From: Diphasiastrum complanatum
Lineage: Eukaryota; Streptophyta; Lycopodiopsida; Lycopodiales; Lycopodiaceae
Reading direction: 5' to 3'
Assembly (NCBI GenBank): GCA_029204225.1
Contig: CM055097.1
Span: forward strand, 50,692,195 to 50,756,194
Length of the DNA: 64,000 bases
In this document: positions 1 to 9,574 of the stretch, in pieces
How the letters are laid out: each line of letters starts with the position of its first letter
Numbering within the stretch: the first letter of the stretch is position 1
The notes under the pieces: generated by a model
What the model was told of the DNA's origin: nothing
What the model saw: only the letters and a program-made list of their open reading frames with translations
Database searches by the model: none
Translations under genes and position numbers: made by a program

Positions 1-387
1 AAGCAATCACCAAGATAGTGCACCAATGGATAGTAGAACCCAAGAGAACCATCTATAAGCATGAAATGAGATAGATAAGAGAGAAGATAGCTCTCTCCAC
101 GAGTTACATCCTTTTAGAGCAGGTCCAAACCCTATTTGGCCACTTGGCTTTCCCACCAAAATGCTAACCCTACTAATTTTGGGTCTAGATTCAATGTACT
201 ATTCAAATTTGAATCTACTCAAACTCGCATTCTAACTTTTCCACACTTTCAAAAAGTGTTTATTCAAATAAAATTTAGACTAATGAACTTTGAAAAGTCA
301 ATCTCTAAGTCTAAAACAAGTTTTGACCTCAATATGCCAAATATGAAAATATAGCAAAATATGATGAAACTAGTTGAATCTTTCACA
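1..387 (-). repeat. Element A 3' LTR (partial)
   Basis: Positions 1-310 closely match 7913-8230 (same text with scattered substitutions), which defines the LTR pair. The end at 387 is CA-type (TTTCACA) next to a polypurine tract. From about 315 to 387 the sequence no longer matches the partner LTR, so the U3 ends of the two LTRs differ (see findings). Confidence 0.85.
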
Positions 388-400
388 CTCCCTCTTTAAC
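388..400 (-). promoter_or_regulatory. Element A polypurine tract
   Basis: On the minus strand this reads as a purine-rich run (AAAGAGGGAG) directly before the TGTGAAAG start of the 3' LTR, the usual site of plus-strand DNA priming. Confidence 0.75.
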
Positions 401-1757
401 TAGTTTTAGCATAGACTTTGATCGCACTCCAAGTGAGGTCCTATGCTTCATGAACAAGTCTTTTCCCAATGCTTTGGTGAACATATCAGCTACACATTCC
501 CTTGAAGACACATGTTGAAGCTCCACCTCCTTTGCAATGACTTGCTCCCTCACAAAGTGATATTGTATTTCAATATGCTTGCTCTAGCATGAAAGATAGG
601 ATTGGATGCCATTCTTTGGGCTGATTGATTGTCACAAAAGATGATTGGGCTCTCTGAAAAATCTAGCAAGTGAAGATCTTTGATCATCCTCTTGATCCAT
701 ACCATCTCCTTTGTGCAATGTGTAAGAGCTTTGTACTTGGCCTCACTGGATGACAATGAGATAGTGGCTTGTTTCTTTGACATCCATGATATAGCTCCAT
801 CACCTATGAAAATACAACAAGCACTAATGGATTTTCTATCCATTACATCTCCAGCATAGTCCGAATTTAAAAATCCAAAAAATATTAGGTGATGATCCCT
901 CATACAATATGCCAAAATCTCGAGTTCCAATGATGTACTTCAAAACTCGATTTTCTAGCTTCCAATGCTCCTCACTAGGATCTTGCATGAATTGACTCAA
1001 TCTTCCAACACAATAGCTTAGGTCAGGTCTAGTAATGGCTAGATAGATGAGTGAACCAACTAGCTTCCTATAGAGAATAATGTCCTCGAATGGTCTTTCA
1101 TTACCTCTTATAGTTAGCTTTACATGAGACTCCATAGGTGTATCAAAAGCTTTTGCATCTACCATTTCTAGAATAGAATTAGCATACTTCTCTTGACAAA
1201 TGAAAGTAGATTGAGAAGATCTAATGACTTCTATTCCCAAAATGTAATGCAAATTACCAAGATCATGCACCTCAAACTCCTTCTTAAGATCATTCTTGAT
1301 ATCCTCCACATCTTGATTGTCTCCACCACTCAAGATGATATCATACACATAGATTATCAAGATGGTAACATCATTTCCGACAAACCTATAATAAAGTGAA
1401 TGATCATACTCACTCATAACAAAGCCTTGAGAGAGGTAAAAGGTGTTAAGCTTAGCATACCAACTCCTTGGTGCTTGCTTAAGGCCATACAAACTCTTTT
1501 GTAGAAGACACACATGATTTGGCTTTGTTGATGAAATGTAGCTCTCAGGTTGTTCCATGTACACTTCCTCCTCAAGATCACCATTCAAGAATGCATTTGA
1601 AACGTCCATTTTCCATAGATCCCATCCATAAAGTGTAGCAAGTGAAATGATGACTTGAATACCATCTTTGCCACGAGTGAGGTCTCATCATAGTCAATTC
1701 CTTGTTGTTGAGCATATCCTTTTGCCACTAACCTTGCTTTGTACTTGTTGATAGATC
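401..1757 (-). pseudogene. Element A reverse transcriptase C-terminal half and RNase H (broken)
   Basis: Copia polymerase. The segment at 836-1609 carries hallmark reverse transcriptase motifs: DVSNAFLNG, the LYGLKQAPRSWY block, and the catalytic box written as YVYD instead of YVDD, so one metal-binding Asp is lost. RNase H follows (DYAGD, the SWMSKKQATISLSSSEAKY block, the CDNQSA box). At least two frameshifts break it: one between the RT and RNase H frames near 860-930, and one just after the FHAR motif near 580, beyond which the coding resumes in another frame to about 390. The upstream piece at 1585-1757 holds the NKYKARLVAKGYAQ motif and is cut at 1757 by N1. Not functional. Confidence 0.9.
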
Positions 1758-2588
1758 TGTGAAAAATGCAAAAATAAGCTTGGTAGAGGCCAAAAATCTT
1801 GTATATAGATAAACACACATGTGTGGAGCCTGTTCCCACATGTGAAAATAGTGTACTTGTCATGTACCATAATCATATAGGTTGTACATATGATTTAATT
1901 CAAGTTCTAGTGGCTAAAAAGGCCAAAAACTAGTTTTCTAGACATATGACACATGGCATCAGTCTATTGCTTGCATGAGCCACATCCTTTGGTTAGGTGT
2001 CACATCCCATGTGTAGAGGACAGCTCACATGTGTGGAATAAGCTGAAGTAGACGAATTTTGACTTCTAGAAGATTTCCAAGTAGATCTCCATATAGAAGG
2101 AAAATGGACCAAAAGTGCTCAAAATAGAAGGTTTTGTCCAAGTGTCAGTTTTGCATGATGAATCATCATATGACAAAGCACCTTCACACATGTGGGATCA
2201 AAGGGATGATCAGTACCACGAGCTCTCACTCATTGTATATATAGAGCCACATTTGGCCATAATCAGTGTGAGACACCAATCTTGGTTTTGGAAGCAATTT
2301 TGAGTGATTCTCTCCATTTGTCTACATTTGTTTTGATTGTTTTGAGGTTCTATCAATGTGTACTTGATTTTCAGGTTGAGTCCGTACTCAGACAGGGTTT
2401 CACATGTGTGAAACCAGAAAGTACACCTACCTTCAATTAATGATTGTTCTTGTTAGGATTTTGTGTCTAGAATTGATCTAGATTGATCTTAATCTCAAGT
2501 AGATTGATAGATCAAGTAATCTGACAACCAATCCCTCTTGAGGATCAGATTAAGATCCAATCTTGGTCCTTTTTGTACTTTTTGCACA
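1758..2588 (+). repeat. N1 5' LTR (831 bp)
   Basis: Starts TGTGAAAAATGC and ends TTTTTGCACA, followed at once by a tRNA-Met type primer site. It matches the 3' LTR at 5692-6044 except for one block (1915-2392) absent there; the 478 bp difference accounts exactly for the lengths 831 and 353. About eight substitutions separate the shared parts by eye. Confidence 0.93.
2236..2243 (+). promoter_or_regulatory. N1 LTR TATA box
   Basis: TATATATA within TGTATATATAGAGCC, about 480 bp into the LTR, a likely core promoter marking the U3/R region. It lies in the block missing from the 3' LTR. Confidence 0.55.
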
Positions 2589-2601
2589 TGGTATCAGATC
2601 C
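2589..2601 (+). promoter_or_regulatory. N1 primer binding site (tRNA-iMet type)
   Basis: TGGTATCAGATCC directly after the LTR, one substitution from the plant initiator-tRNA-Met complement TGGTATCAGAGCC. Confidence 0.85.
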
Positions 2602-4235
2602 AAGTACAAGAGTTTTTGTTGAAATTGATAGGGTTAATCCAAATCAAAGCCAAAATTAGCAGTTTTTGAAAACTAGTCAAATTTTGTGTAGCGAGTTGGA
2701 TTTGATAGCTATCCTCAAAAATTTTGGTCCAGATCTTGTTGTGGGCTGTAGGAACCCTTTTCACACGTGTGAGGCCGTACAGCTCCGGTTTTGGCTGAGA
2801 AAATTCAAAAATTTGTACAATTTGACTCACACACCCAATTTGAGAGATTTTTAGTGCAAAATCAAGCATTTTCTATAGAGAATCTAATCCCTTGATTAGT
2901 TCTTGGATTAGATCAGCCAAAAAATTAAAATTGAAGCTTGAATTAGGAGTATTAAATAATTTTCTCTGATTTTTTGAGTGCATGTTGAAGTTGAGAGAGA
3001 TTTTGCTAAAAATCATAGATTAAGGAGTGATATGCAAGGTGAGAGGTTGAAATCCATTGTACCATCACTCTAGATTTGTTCAAGAGTGATAGGGTCAAGT
3101 TTAAAATCATCAATTTTCTAGAAAACATCCTTGGATCTGTCCTCCAAGTGAAACCTTTGAGAGTTTCTAATGCATATAGAGCATCTATGCAAATCTTTTG
3201 TAGAATTTGACATAGATTGGCTTAAATTGAGAGTTCTAGAAAAGAGATTGAGATCCAAGTCACATTGTTCAACACTACTCAATTTGTTTGAGTGATTGTA
3301 AGGTTTGAAAAGAGTCATTAAGGTGTCTATGACAAATGTGTAGAGAGAGATCCAATTTTCTAAGAGTTCCTTCCTTTGTAGAGGGCAAGATCTAGAAGCT
3401 CATTTTGTGTTGTTATTGGTGGAGAGTTTGTCTTCTCCTAAGTGATAAAATCTTTCTAAGTGGCATTAGCTCTTTAAATCACAATATCTTAGTGAGAAAA
3501 ATCACAACTTTTGATTTTGAAATTCATTCCAAGTCTCAAAAGGTAGAGTAATTGGTGGGGTGAGCAAAAATTGACATAGAATGTATGAAACTCAAATTAG
3601 TTCTATTCAACTTTCTTTGTGAGAGTGTGAGGGTCAATTTGTGATCTCATTGGATGTCTAGAATGAGGAGGAGTCCATATTTGAGTATTCATGCATGGTT
3701 GAGATCTTTGTGAATCTCTAGTTGTCTAATTTTTTAAGCTTTGTGAAAAATTGGTGGTATAGTTTGTTGTCAAATCAAATCAAATTCATTCTAAATCTCA
3801 AGTGTGAGATTATTTGGGTCAAGAGTGAGTCCAAAAGAAGTGATTAAGTTTGATTTTCATGTATTTGAAACAAAACCCATCTTTTGTTCAAGAATCTCAA
3901 GTGTTGAGAGAACTAGTCAAGTGAAAAGGAAAATCTAGGTGTCAAATCTTTTTCATATCCATTTCAACTTTCAAAAGAACGAGTCATTAGTATTTGATGA
4001 GTCCAATAGCAGATTGGATCTGATTTCTTTAGTGATTTGATTCAAAGATTGTGTGCTTTTGTCTTAGTGATCAAAGCAAAGTTTCCAAGTGACTAGTCAT
4101 TACTGTGAAGATTGATTCTTAGGTTTGTGAGCTAGATCTTTTGTAGATCCTTCTAGATTGTTGAAGATGTTCAAATCTAGTCTCTTGAAAGTCACAAATT
4201 ACATTTGTAGAATCATATCATAGGTTTTTATTCAC
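2602..4235 (+). other. N1 non-coding leader
   Basis: About 1.6 kb without any meaningful ORF, rich in AGTGTGAGA- and CAAGTG-like words. No reverse transcriptase, gag or protease similarity is visible. Long leaders of this sort are typical of non-autonomous LTR elements. A palindromic CACACGTGTG lies at 2762-2771. Confidence 0.6.
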
Positions 4236-4889
4236 ATGGCATCAATAGGTGGCATCCTAGTGAAGGAAAGAAAGGATCCTAAGTGCAACCTTTGTGGCAA
4301 GGGAGGATATATTTTTGCAAGATGCTACAAAAAGAGGACCAATCCATCCAAGGAGAACCAAAGCAAGGGGGCCGAGGTAAAGGATGGAGCTTCAAGTTCA
4401 AAATGCAAATACAAGAAGGACAAGTCCAAGGAAAGGTGTTTCCTTTGTGGAAAGGTGAATGAGGCTTGGAGTCTCACAAGGACTTGCAAGATTTGTCTTC
4501 AAGAGTCCATCACAACACATGTTGAATCTTTTGAAATTTTTCATTTGGAAGTGCATTGTTTGGTTCAAGATGCAAAGATAGATGTCACTTTCATGAAAGT
4601 AACTTGGATTTATTTTATGTCCTTGGAAAGTATTTTGCTTGTAACGTTGGACAAGTTCAAACTTATTGTTATTATCCAAGAGAAATCAATCAAGAATAAG
4701 GAGCAATCACAAAATGAAAATAGTTTCATTTATGCTCTCATGTCAACTTATGAAGAACCACTTTGCTTTGAAGAGATTTTTGTATCTCAAAGGTGGATTA
4801 AGGCAATACTAGTTGAGTGTGATGCCTTAAAAGATAGCAAAATATGTTTTTCTTGTAAGTTTACATTAGTTATGAAGTCAAGGAAATGA
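4236..4889 (+). pseudogene. N1 gag-like ORF with degenerate zinc knuckle
   Basis: 217-residue ORF. Near residues 18-31 it has CX2CX4YX4C (CNLCGKGGYIFARC), which is a CCHC zinc knuckle with the His changed to Tyr (CAT to TAT). It is followed by a Lys-rich stretch (KKRTNPSKENQSKG, CKYKKDKSKE), as in the nucleic-acid binding tail of copia gag. A second Cys pair (CFLCGKVNE) looks like the start of another knuckle or of the copia gag-protease junction. The remaining ~130 residues match nothing I recognise. Probably the remnant C-terminal tail of gag in a deletion derivative. Confidence 0.5.
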
Positions 4890-4931
4890 AAATATCTTCA
4901 TAATGTAGGATCTTTTGGTTTCAATAAGATC

Positions 4932-5537
4932 ATGAATGATGTGTTCATTCATAAAGATGAAAATTGTATGTTTTCAATCTTGAAGGCAAGTTGTAAACTT
5001 CTTATGAGAATAAGTGAAGCATCCAAAGTGGACACTTATATCCATAAGCAAGTAGTTAGCCTTATTGAGTTGGAGATACCTTTTGATTTCAATATTGGAA
5101 AAATCATGCCAAGTTGTGGTGATTTTTGGACTTATGTTTCTAGCATAAGTAATCTTGATAATCATAGGAAGTGCATATTGAATGGTCATACTTGTTGTGA
5201 TCATTATGAGACATGGAGGTCTCGGATTTCCATCAAGAAGGAGCATCATGAAGAGGATCTTAAGGAGTCATCTCAAGGTTCAAGTGTGCCAAGGATTGAG
5301 GAGGAGAGACCTTCTCAAGTTGTGATTCCAAAAAGAAACTCAAGAAACATGGTTGAACCCATGTGGCTCACATTTCAAGGGAAAGAGGAGCATATCTCAT
5401 GTGAAGGAGCAAGCCTCAAGGTCAAGCATCTACATGAAAATTGGAAGGAATCAATTTTGGAGGTGCTAGGATGGTGCAAAGCTCTCAAGCTCATCAAAGA
5501 TGTCAACATCAAAGAAGCACTATCATGGATATGGTGA
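4932..5537 (+). pseudogene. N1 second ORF, possible copia inter-domain linker relic
   Basis: 201-residue ORF. Residues about 115-155 (EEERPSQVVIPKRNSRNM, then a Pro and WLTFQGKEE) resemble the acidic then basic linker between integrase and reverse transcriptase in copia polyproteins (compare KPRRTSREIQIPSRLTYDQK in element A). No catalytic motif is present. The assignment is weak; the rest of the ORF is unrecognised. Confidence 0.35.
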
Positions 5538-5680
5538 TTTTAGATCAACATCAAGCTCATTGGCTGATCTTCACATCTTTTGAACCAGCAAAGACCAATT
5601 CAGCCCATGGAGTCAAGTTCAAGATCATCATGTTTTCCATCAAGCTAGATTTACCAAGCTAGATTTACCAAGCTAGATTT

Positions 5681-5691
5681 TTGAGGAGGAG
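5681..5691 (+). promoter_or_regulatory. N1 polypurine tract
   Basis: TTGAGGAGGAG immediately before the TGTGAAAA start of the 3' LTR. Just upstream the 17-bp word AGATTTACCAAGCTAGA-type text is tandemly repeated (5647-5680). Confidence 0.75.
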
Positions 5692-6044
5692 TGTGAAAAA
5701 TGCAAAAATAAGCTTGGTAGAGGCCAAAAATCTTGTATATAGATAAACACACATGTGTGGAGCCTATTCCCACATGTGAAAATAGTGTACTTGTCATGTA
5801 CCATAATCATATAAGTTGTACATATGATTTAATTCAAGTTCTAGTGGCCAGGGTTTCACACATGTGAAACCAAAAAGTACACCTACCTTCAATTAACGAT
5901 TGTTCTTGTTAGGATTTTGTGTCTAGAATTGATCTAGATTGATCTTAATCTCAAGTAGATTGATAGATCAAGTAATCTGACAACCAATACCTCTTGAGGA
6001 TCAGATTAAGATCCACTCTTGGTCCTTTTTGTACTTTTTGCACA
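5692..6044 (+). repeat. N1 3' LTR (353 bp, internally deleted)
   Basis: Same ends as the 5' LTR, but after the word AGTTCTAGTGGC it jumps to CAGGGTTTCACA, skipping 478 bp including the TATA box. It is followed by the second copy of the AGATC target duplication. Confidence 0.93.
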
Positions 6045-6619
6045 AGATCCATCTTGGTTTGTCTTCACCTTGAAGATCCATTTTCATTCAATAGCTTTCT
6101 TGTCCTTAGGCAACTCCACCAATCTCCATGTTCCATTCTTCATAAGAGCTTGATACTCAAGATTCCTTGCCTGGATCCACTCCTCTTCTTTCCTTGATTG
6201 ATCTACACTTGTAGGCTCATCCAAAGAGGTTAGAAAAGCAACATAGTTTCTAGAATCTACTTGCTTACCCTTTTGATCATATGTGAGCCTTGAAGGTATT
6301 TGTATTTCTCTTGATGTTCTCCTTGGCTTTTGACTTGATGAAGGTCCATCATCATCACCATCCAAAGTAGGATCCTTCTCATCAACATTAAGAATGTTAG
6401 ATCCATCCACACTACCATCAATCATGCTTGAAGACACTTTTGGAATGTTCCCCTCATCTGACGTCTCTACCAACAATCACTTTGTTAGTAGAAGGAATGT
6501 AAACCTTGTAGGCTTTACTCACCTCACTATATCCAACAAAAATACCTCTTCTTGAAGATGGATCCTTGTGGGCCTATCTTCAAGAGTAATGTTGACATAG
6601 CATGTGCATCCAAAGGCCT
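6045..6619 (-). pseudogene. Element A integrase C-terminus and start of reverse transcriptase
   Basis: Reading leftward from about 6619: the copia integrase C-terminal motif FGCTCYVN, a degraded stretch, the acidic/basic linker (DDDGPSSSQKPRRTSREIQIPSRLTYDQ), then the start of the reverse transcriptase region (EYQALMKNGTWRLVELPKDK). A TGA stop follows at a position where copia elements usually have Cys before KW. Coding then runs into N1 and resumes at 1757. The integrase core and protease are missing. Confidence 0.85.
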
Positions 6620-7053
6620 TCCTTAACACTTTCATCAATGCAAGCCAACTCATCATTCAATGCTTTCATTCTCAAAATAAAAGTACTTGGACTTTCTTCA
6701 TTCTTTTGAAAACAAGAAAAGATTTGCCTTCTTAGAGTCAACACTCTAGAAATAGACTTGGATTCATAAAGCTTCTTCGATGAATTCCAAGCTTCCAATG
6801 ATGACCTGCACTTACCAACTTCCTTGAGAAGTTCATTGGTAACATTCATCTTTATCATGTGTAGAGCCTTCTTGGCCCTCTTGTCATACCTCATTTGATC
6901 TTGTTGTGTTGCTAGTCTCTCCTCCAAACCTACAACAATATCCAAAACATCATTCATTTCAAGAAGTGACTCCATCCTCACTTTCCACAATGAATAGTTA
7001 CTTGAGTTAAGCCTATCATTGGCTTCCAACATGACTCCAATCGAGGTTGCCAT
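6620..7053 (-). pseudogene. Element A gag (truncated)
   Basis: Copia-type gag (UBN2 / retrotran_gag_2 family), starting MATSIGVMLEANDRLNSSNY with the signature LNSSNYSLWKVRME, then the MNVTNELLKEV and LTLRRQIFS blocks and MKALNDELA. About 145 residues are kept. The zinc-knuckle tail is missing because an internal deletion fuses gag after ESVKE to the end of integrase in another frame near 6619. It would form the particle shell in an active element. Confidence 0.88.
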
Positions 7054-7640
7054 GTAGCAATGACCTGATCTTCTCTTTAAACTGTTTCAATGCACAAAGC
7101 ACTCATTTGAACAACAACAAATGATCTCAAAAGAAATCACCAAGCTTTGAAACTATCTCACAAATTCTCTTCTAGCACTTATACCAAGCAAATCAACACA
7201 TAGAATCATGGAATCTTGATGAACCTATGATCTATCCTCAATCTAATGACTTTTTCCACTTCCTAAGATTAAAACACACTCAAATGAAGTCCAGGAACCT
7301 CACTATCTAGAGATCCAATCAAAATTAGGGTTTTGACAAAATCACAAAAAATTGACTATTCCAAATTTACATGCAAATGCTGAAAATTTGATATGCAATC
7401 TATTAGCCACCACTTAGGCTGATCTAATGATCCAAAAAATCGGCCAAATCCAGTATGTGAGTTCAAAAATCAGAATTGATCAAGTATATTGACCTATATA
7501 GTGTTTTGATCTACAAAAGATCCAATCTACAAAAGCAAAAAATTTGATTTTGGTGTAGAATCCTCTCTAGCATGCTCTAGACTTGATATCTTCACCAAAT
7601 CATTGATAGATCTGATTTGCTCCTTCATAGCTTGAAACAC
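7054..7640 (-). other. Element A leader
   Basis: About 590 bp untranslated region between primer site and gag on the minus strand. No ORF or other recognisable feature. Confidence 0.6.
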
Positions 7641-7654
7641 AAGCTCTGATACCA
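7641..7654 (-). promoter_or_regulatory. Element A primer binding site
   Basis: Minus strand reads TGGTATCAGAGCTT immediately after the LTR end, the canonical initiator-tRNA-Met site of plant copia elements. Confidence 0.9.
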
Positions 7655-8387
7655 TGTGAAAGATTTCAGATCATTATGATCCAATCTACTTGAATGATCT
7701 TTGGTTAGAAAGAGAAATACACTAACAATCTCACCAATGTAGAAAAATCAGCATCTACACACAAAACGAGATGCAAATACTAATAGAACTTGATCAGACT
7801 TGAATGAAATGAAAAAGTACTACTGTTGTTCGTACAAAACCAGAAAGCTACTGTATTTCACACGTGTGGATCCAAAAATAACAAATATAGATCATTCTAC
7901 ACATAGAATTGCAAGCAATCACCAAGATAGTGCACCAACGGATAGTAGAACCCAAAAGAACCATGTATAAGCATGAAATGAGATAGAGAAGAGAGAAGAT
8001 AGCTCTCTCCATGAGTTACATCCTTTCATAACAGGTCCAAACCCTTTTTGACGACTTGGCTTTCTCACCAAAATGCTAACCCTACTAATTTTGGGTCTAG
8101 ATTCAATGTACCCAACTATTCAAATTTGAATCTACTCAAACTCGCATTCTAACTTTCCCACACTTTCAAAAAATGTTTATTATAATGAGATTTAGACTGA
8201 TGAACTTTAAAAAGTCAATCTCTAAATCTAAAAATAGACTCAACCATCTCTTTTGACTCGACCTAACCTACATTAGGAGTGGATTGCCACATGGCATTTT
8301 GGCCATACATGTATTAAAATCCAATTATACACAAAAATATACAATATGCTACATGGCTAGATTTGCCAATGTTGACAAATTTTCACA
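7655..8387 (-). repeat. Element A 5' LTR (733 bp)
   Basis: TGTGAAAG at 7655 to TTTTCACA at 8387, in LTR pairing with 1-387. The outer ~150 bp instead match the LTR of element F (GGCTAGATTTGCCAATGT motif at 8356-8374 and again near 30048-30066). A palindromic CACACGTGTG lies at 7859-7868. Confidence 0.88.
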
Positions 8388-8828
8388 ACTAATAGCAATA
8401 CTCTAACAGAGATTTGAAAGAAACTTTCTAGAGACTATACAAGTCTTTAATGATCAACTATATATACTAAAGCAGTTTAAGCTCATCCAGTAGGACACCT
8501 AATCAGGTCGTAGATCGCAATTGGCAGTTAGTCGTAATGCACTGTCATCCATCTAGTTAGGACTTTCTAGAAATTTACTTGCAAAGCAGTTAGGGTAAGT
8601 CTTTAGCTTCATATCAGGCAGAACAATAACTATCATCCTTCAATATGTTTTACTCTTCGACTTTCATCGGAGTCATTCGATATGTCGGAGCCACCTATTG
8701 AGTGATTCCTGAGTATTTCTGCAGATTGTATAGAAACACAAATAAAATTGCAGAACTGGATAATGAATGGATGTAGATTAGAGATCAATTATTTGAATAA
8801 TCACTCCCGATAGTAGAATAATCTAACA
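8388..8828 (-). repeat. Element G copia 3' LTR remnant
   Basis: On the minus strand an LTR starts TGTTAGATTATTC at 8828, immediately after a polypurine tract, and carries a TATA box about 365 bp in. It is lost at the junction with element A, just past the expected transcription start. The likely explanation is that A inserted into this LTR. Confidence 0.65.
8459..8466 (-). promoter_or_regulatory. Element G LTR TATA box
   Basis: TATATATA in the minus-strand context TAGTATATATAGTTG, correctly placed inside the LTR remnant. Confidence 0.5.
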
Positions 8829-8889
8829 CTCCCCCTTAATCTGAATCCATGAATGCCTTGACTTTCAAACTTAGTTCTCACAAAACTTT
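8829..8889 (-). pseudogene. Element G polypurine tract and 3' end of polymerase gene
   Basis: The minus strand reads a purine tract (ATTAAGGGGGAG) against the LTR, preceded by the last codons of a copia polymerase (LKVKAFMDSD). It continues at 20839 across element B; the ACTTT at 8885-8889 is the target duplication. Confidence 0.75.
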
Positions 8890-9242
8890 TGTTAGCAACT
8901 GTGCTAACATAGAGAAAATAAAAAAATAATAAAATTCCGTGGCATGTGTTTTGTAAGACCACGTATGAGTATTTGTCAATAAACTTCAAGCCATGGCATG
9001 TGTTTTGTAAGTCCATGAGTAGAAGGTTAAATATTAATAAAATAGCTTAAACTTAGATTTAGAACTTAGACTTAGGAAACTTAAGATTAGAAATATTTTA
9101 TCTTAAGTTGTCCTAAGTTAAGAAAATTGAAGTTCTAAATCCTAAGTTAGAAGTTCTAGAAAGGCTAGAAACAGATTAGTCCCATAAGTTAGTAGTTACT
9201 TATGGAAGACCCTCCTTGCCATAAAAGGAGAGGTATTTTCAT

Positions 9243-9249
9243 TATAAAT
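9243..9249 (+). promoter_or_regulatory. Element B LTR TATA box
   Basis: TATAAAT preceded by a GC-moderate stretch (CTTGCCATAAAAGGAGAGG); the same box is at 20380-20386 in the 3' LTR. Transcription would start about 30 bp downstream. Confidence 0.55.
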
Positions 9250-9478
9250 GACACTTTTGAGATTAAGCTATCTTGCTCTCTATTTTGGAGAATTATCATT
9301 CTATTTCATTTGTGTTCCCCTTGGAAAGGTGCATAGCTTGAGGGAAGGTGCTCAGAACTCTTTTTGCCTCCTTTTCATCGGTTTTATTGTGGCATGTTCA
9401 TTATTGCTTATTTGTTTAGTATTAGCTGCAATCTCATTTTATTACCCTTCGGGTGTTAATCTAGGATTAGTCTAGTCA

Positions 9479-9574
9479 CCTTGCTAGTTGGGTAAGCCTC
9501 AGCAAGGATTTTCATTGTTGTTACTAATTAGTTTATTTCCGTTTCGGGCACTAGTTGGGTAAGCCTTAGTGCTC
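9479..9574 (+). other. Paired hairpins with identical loop in element B R/U5
   Basis: Hairpin 1 (9479-9507): stem CCTTGCT / AGCAAGG. Hairpin 2 (9546-9574): stem GCACTA / TAGTGC. Both enclose the same loop GTTGGGTAAGCCT inside the common word CTAGTTGGGTAAGCCTYAG. The arrangement is kept in the 3' LTR at 20616-20644 and 20685-20709. It lies downstream of the TATA box, so it would be in the 5' end of the transcript. A small ACCC-TTC-GGGT hairpin precedes it near 9444. The role is unknown. Confidence 0.6.

Larger units (their letters stand above)
1758..6044 (+). mobile_element. Element N1: non-autonomous LTR retrotransposon (LARD-like) nested in element A
   Basis: Complete insertion of 4,287 bp: TGTGAAAA-starting 5' LTR, PBS, long non-coding leader, two short ORFs, polypurine tract and 3' LTR ending GCACA. 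The five bases before it (1753-1757) and after it (6045-6049) are both AGATC, a perfect target duplication. The reading frame of the host copia reverse transcriptase lines up across the insertion. I find no integrase, reverse transcriptase or RNase H inside, so it must have been mobilised in trans. The size and primer site fit the large-retrotransposon-derivative class related to copia. Confidence 0.93.
1..8387 (-). mobile_element. Element A: Ty1/copia LTR retrotransposon, decayed, truncated by window edge
   Basis: Minus-strand copia element. Reading leftward it has a 5' LTR (8387-7655), an initiator-tRNA-Met primer site, a leader, gag, the end of integrase, reverse transcriptase, RNase H, a polypurine tract and a 3' LTR that runs off the left edge. 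Position 1 corresponds to about position 7913 of the other LTR, so roughly 258 bp of the left LTR lie outside. Protease and most of integrase are deleted, and N1 (1758-6044) is inserted in the reverse transcriptase. The element is non-autonomous. Its outer target duplication cannot be checked because the left end is missing. Confidence 0.9.

Noticed and set aside
8801-9016. Minus-strand ORF across the G/B boundary
   Set aside because: It spans an insertion junction and the duplicated TGGCATGTGTTTTGTAAG word; an accident of sequence.
9248-9475. A 75-residue hydrophobic ORF preserved in both LTRs of element B (also 20385-20612)
   Set aside because: Its ATG overlaps the TATA box, so the start codon would lie upstream of the transcription start. 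Preservation in two LTRs of ~97% identity is expected without selection.
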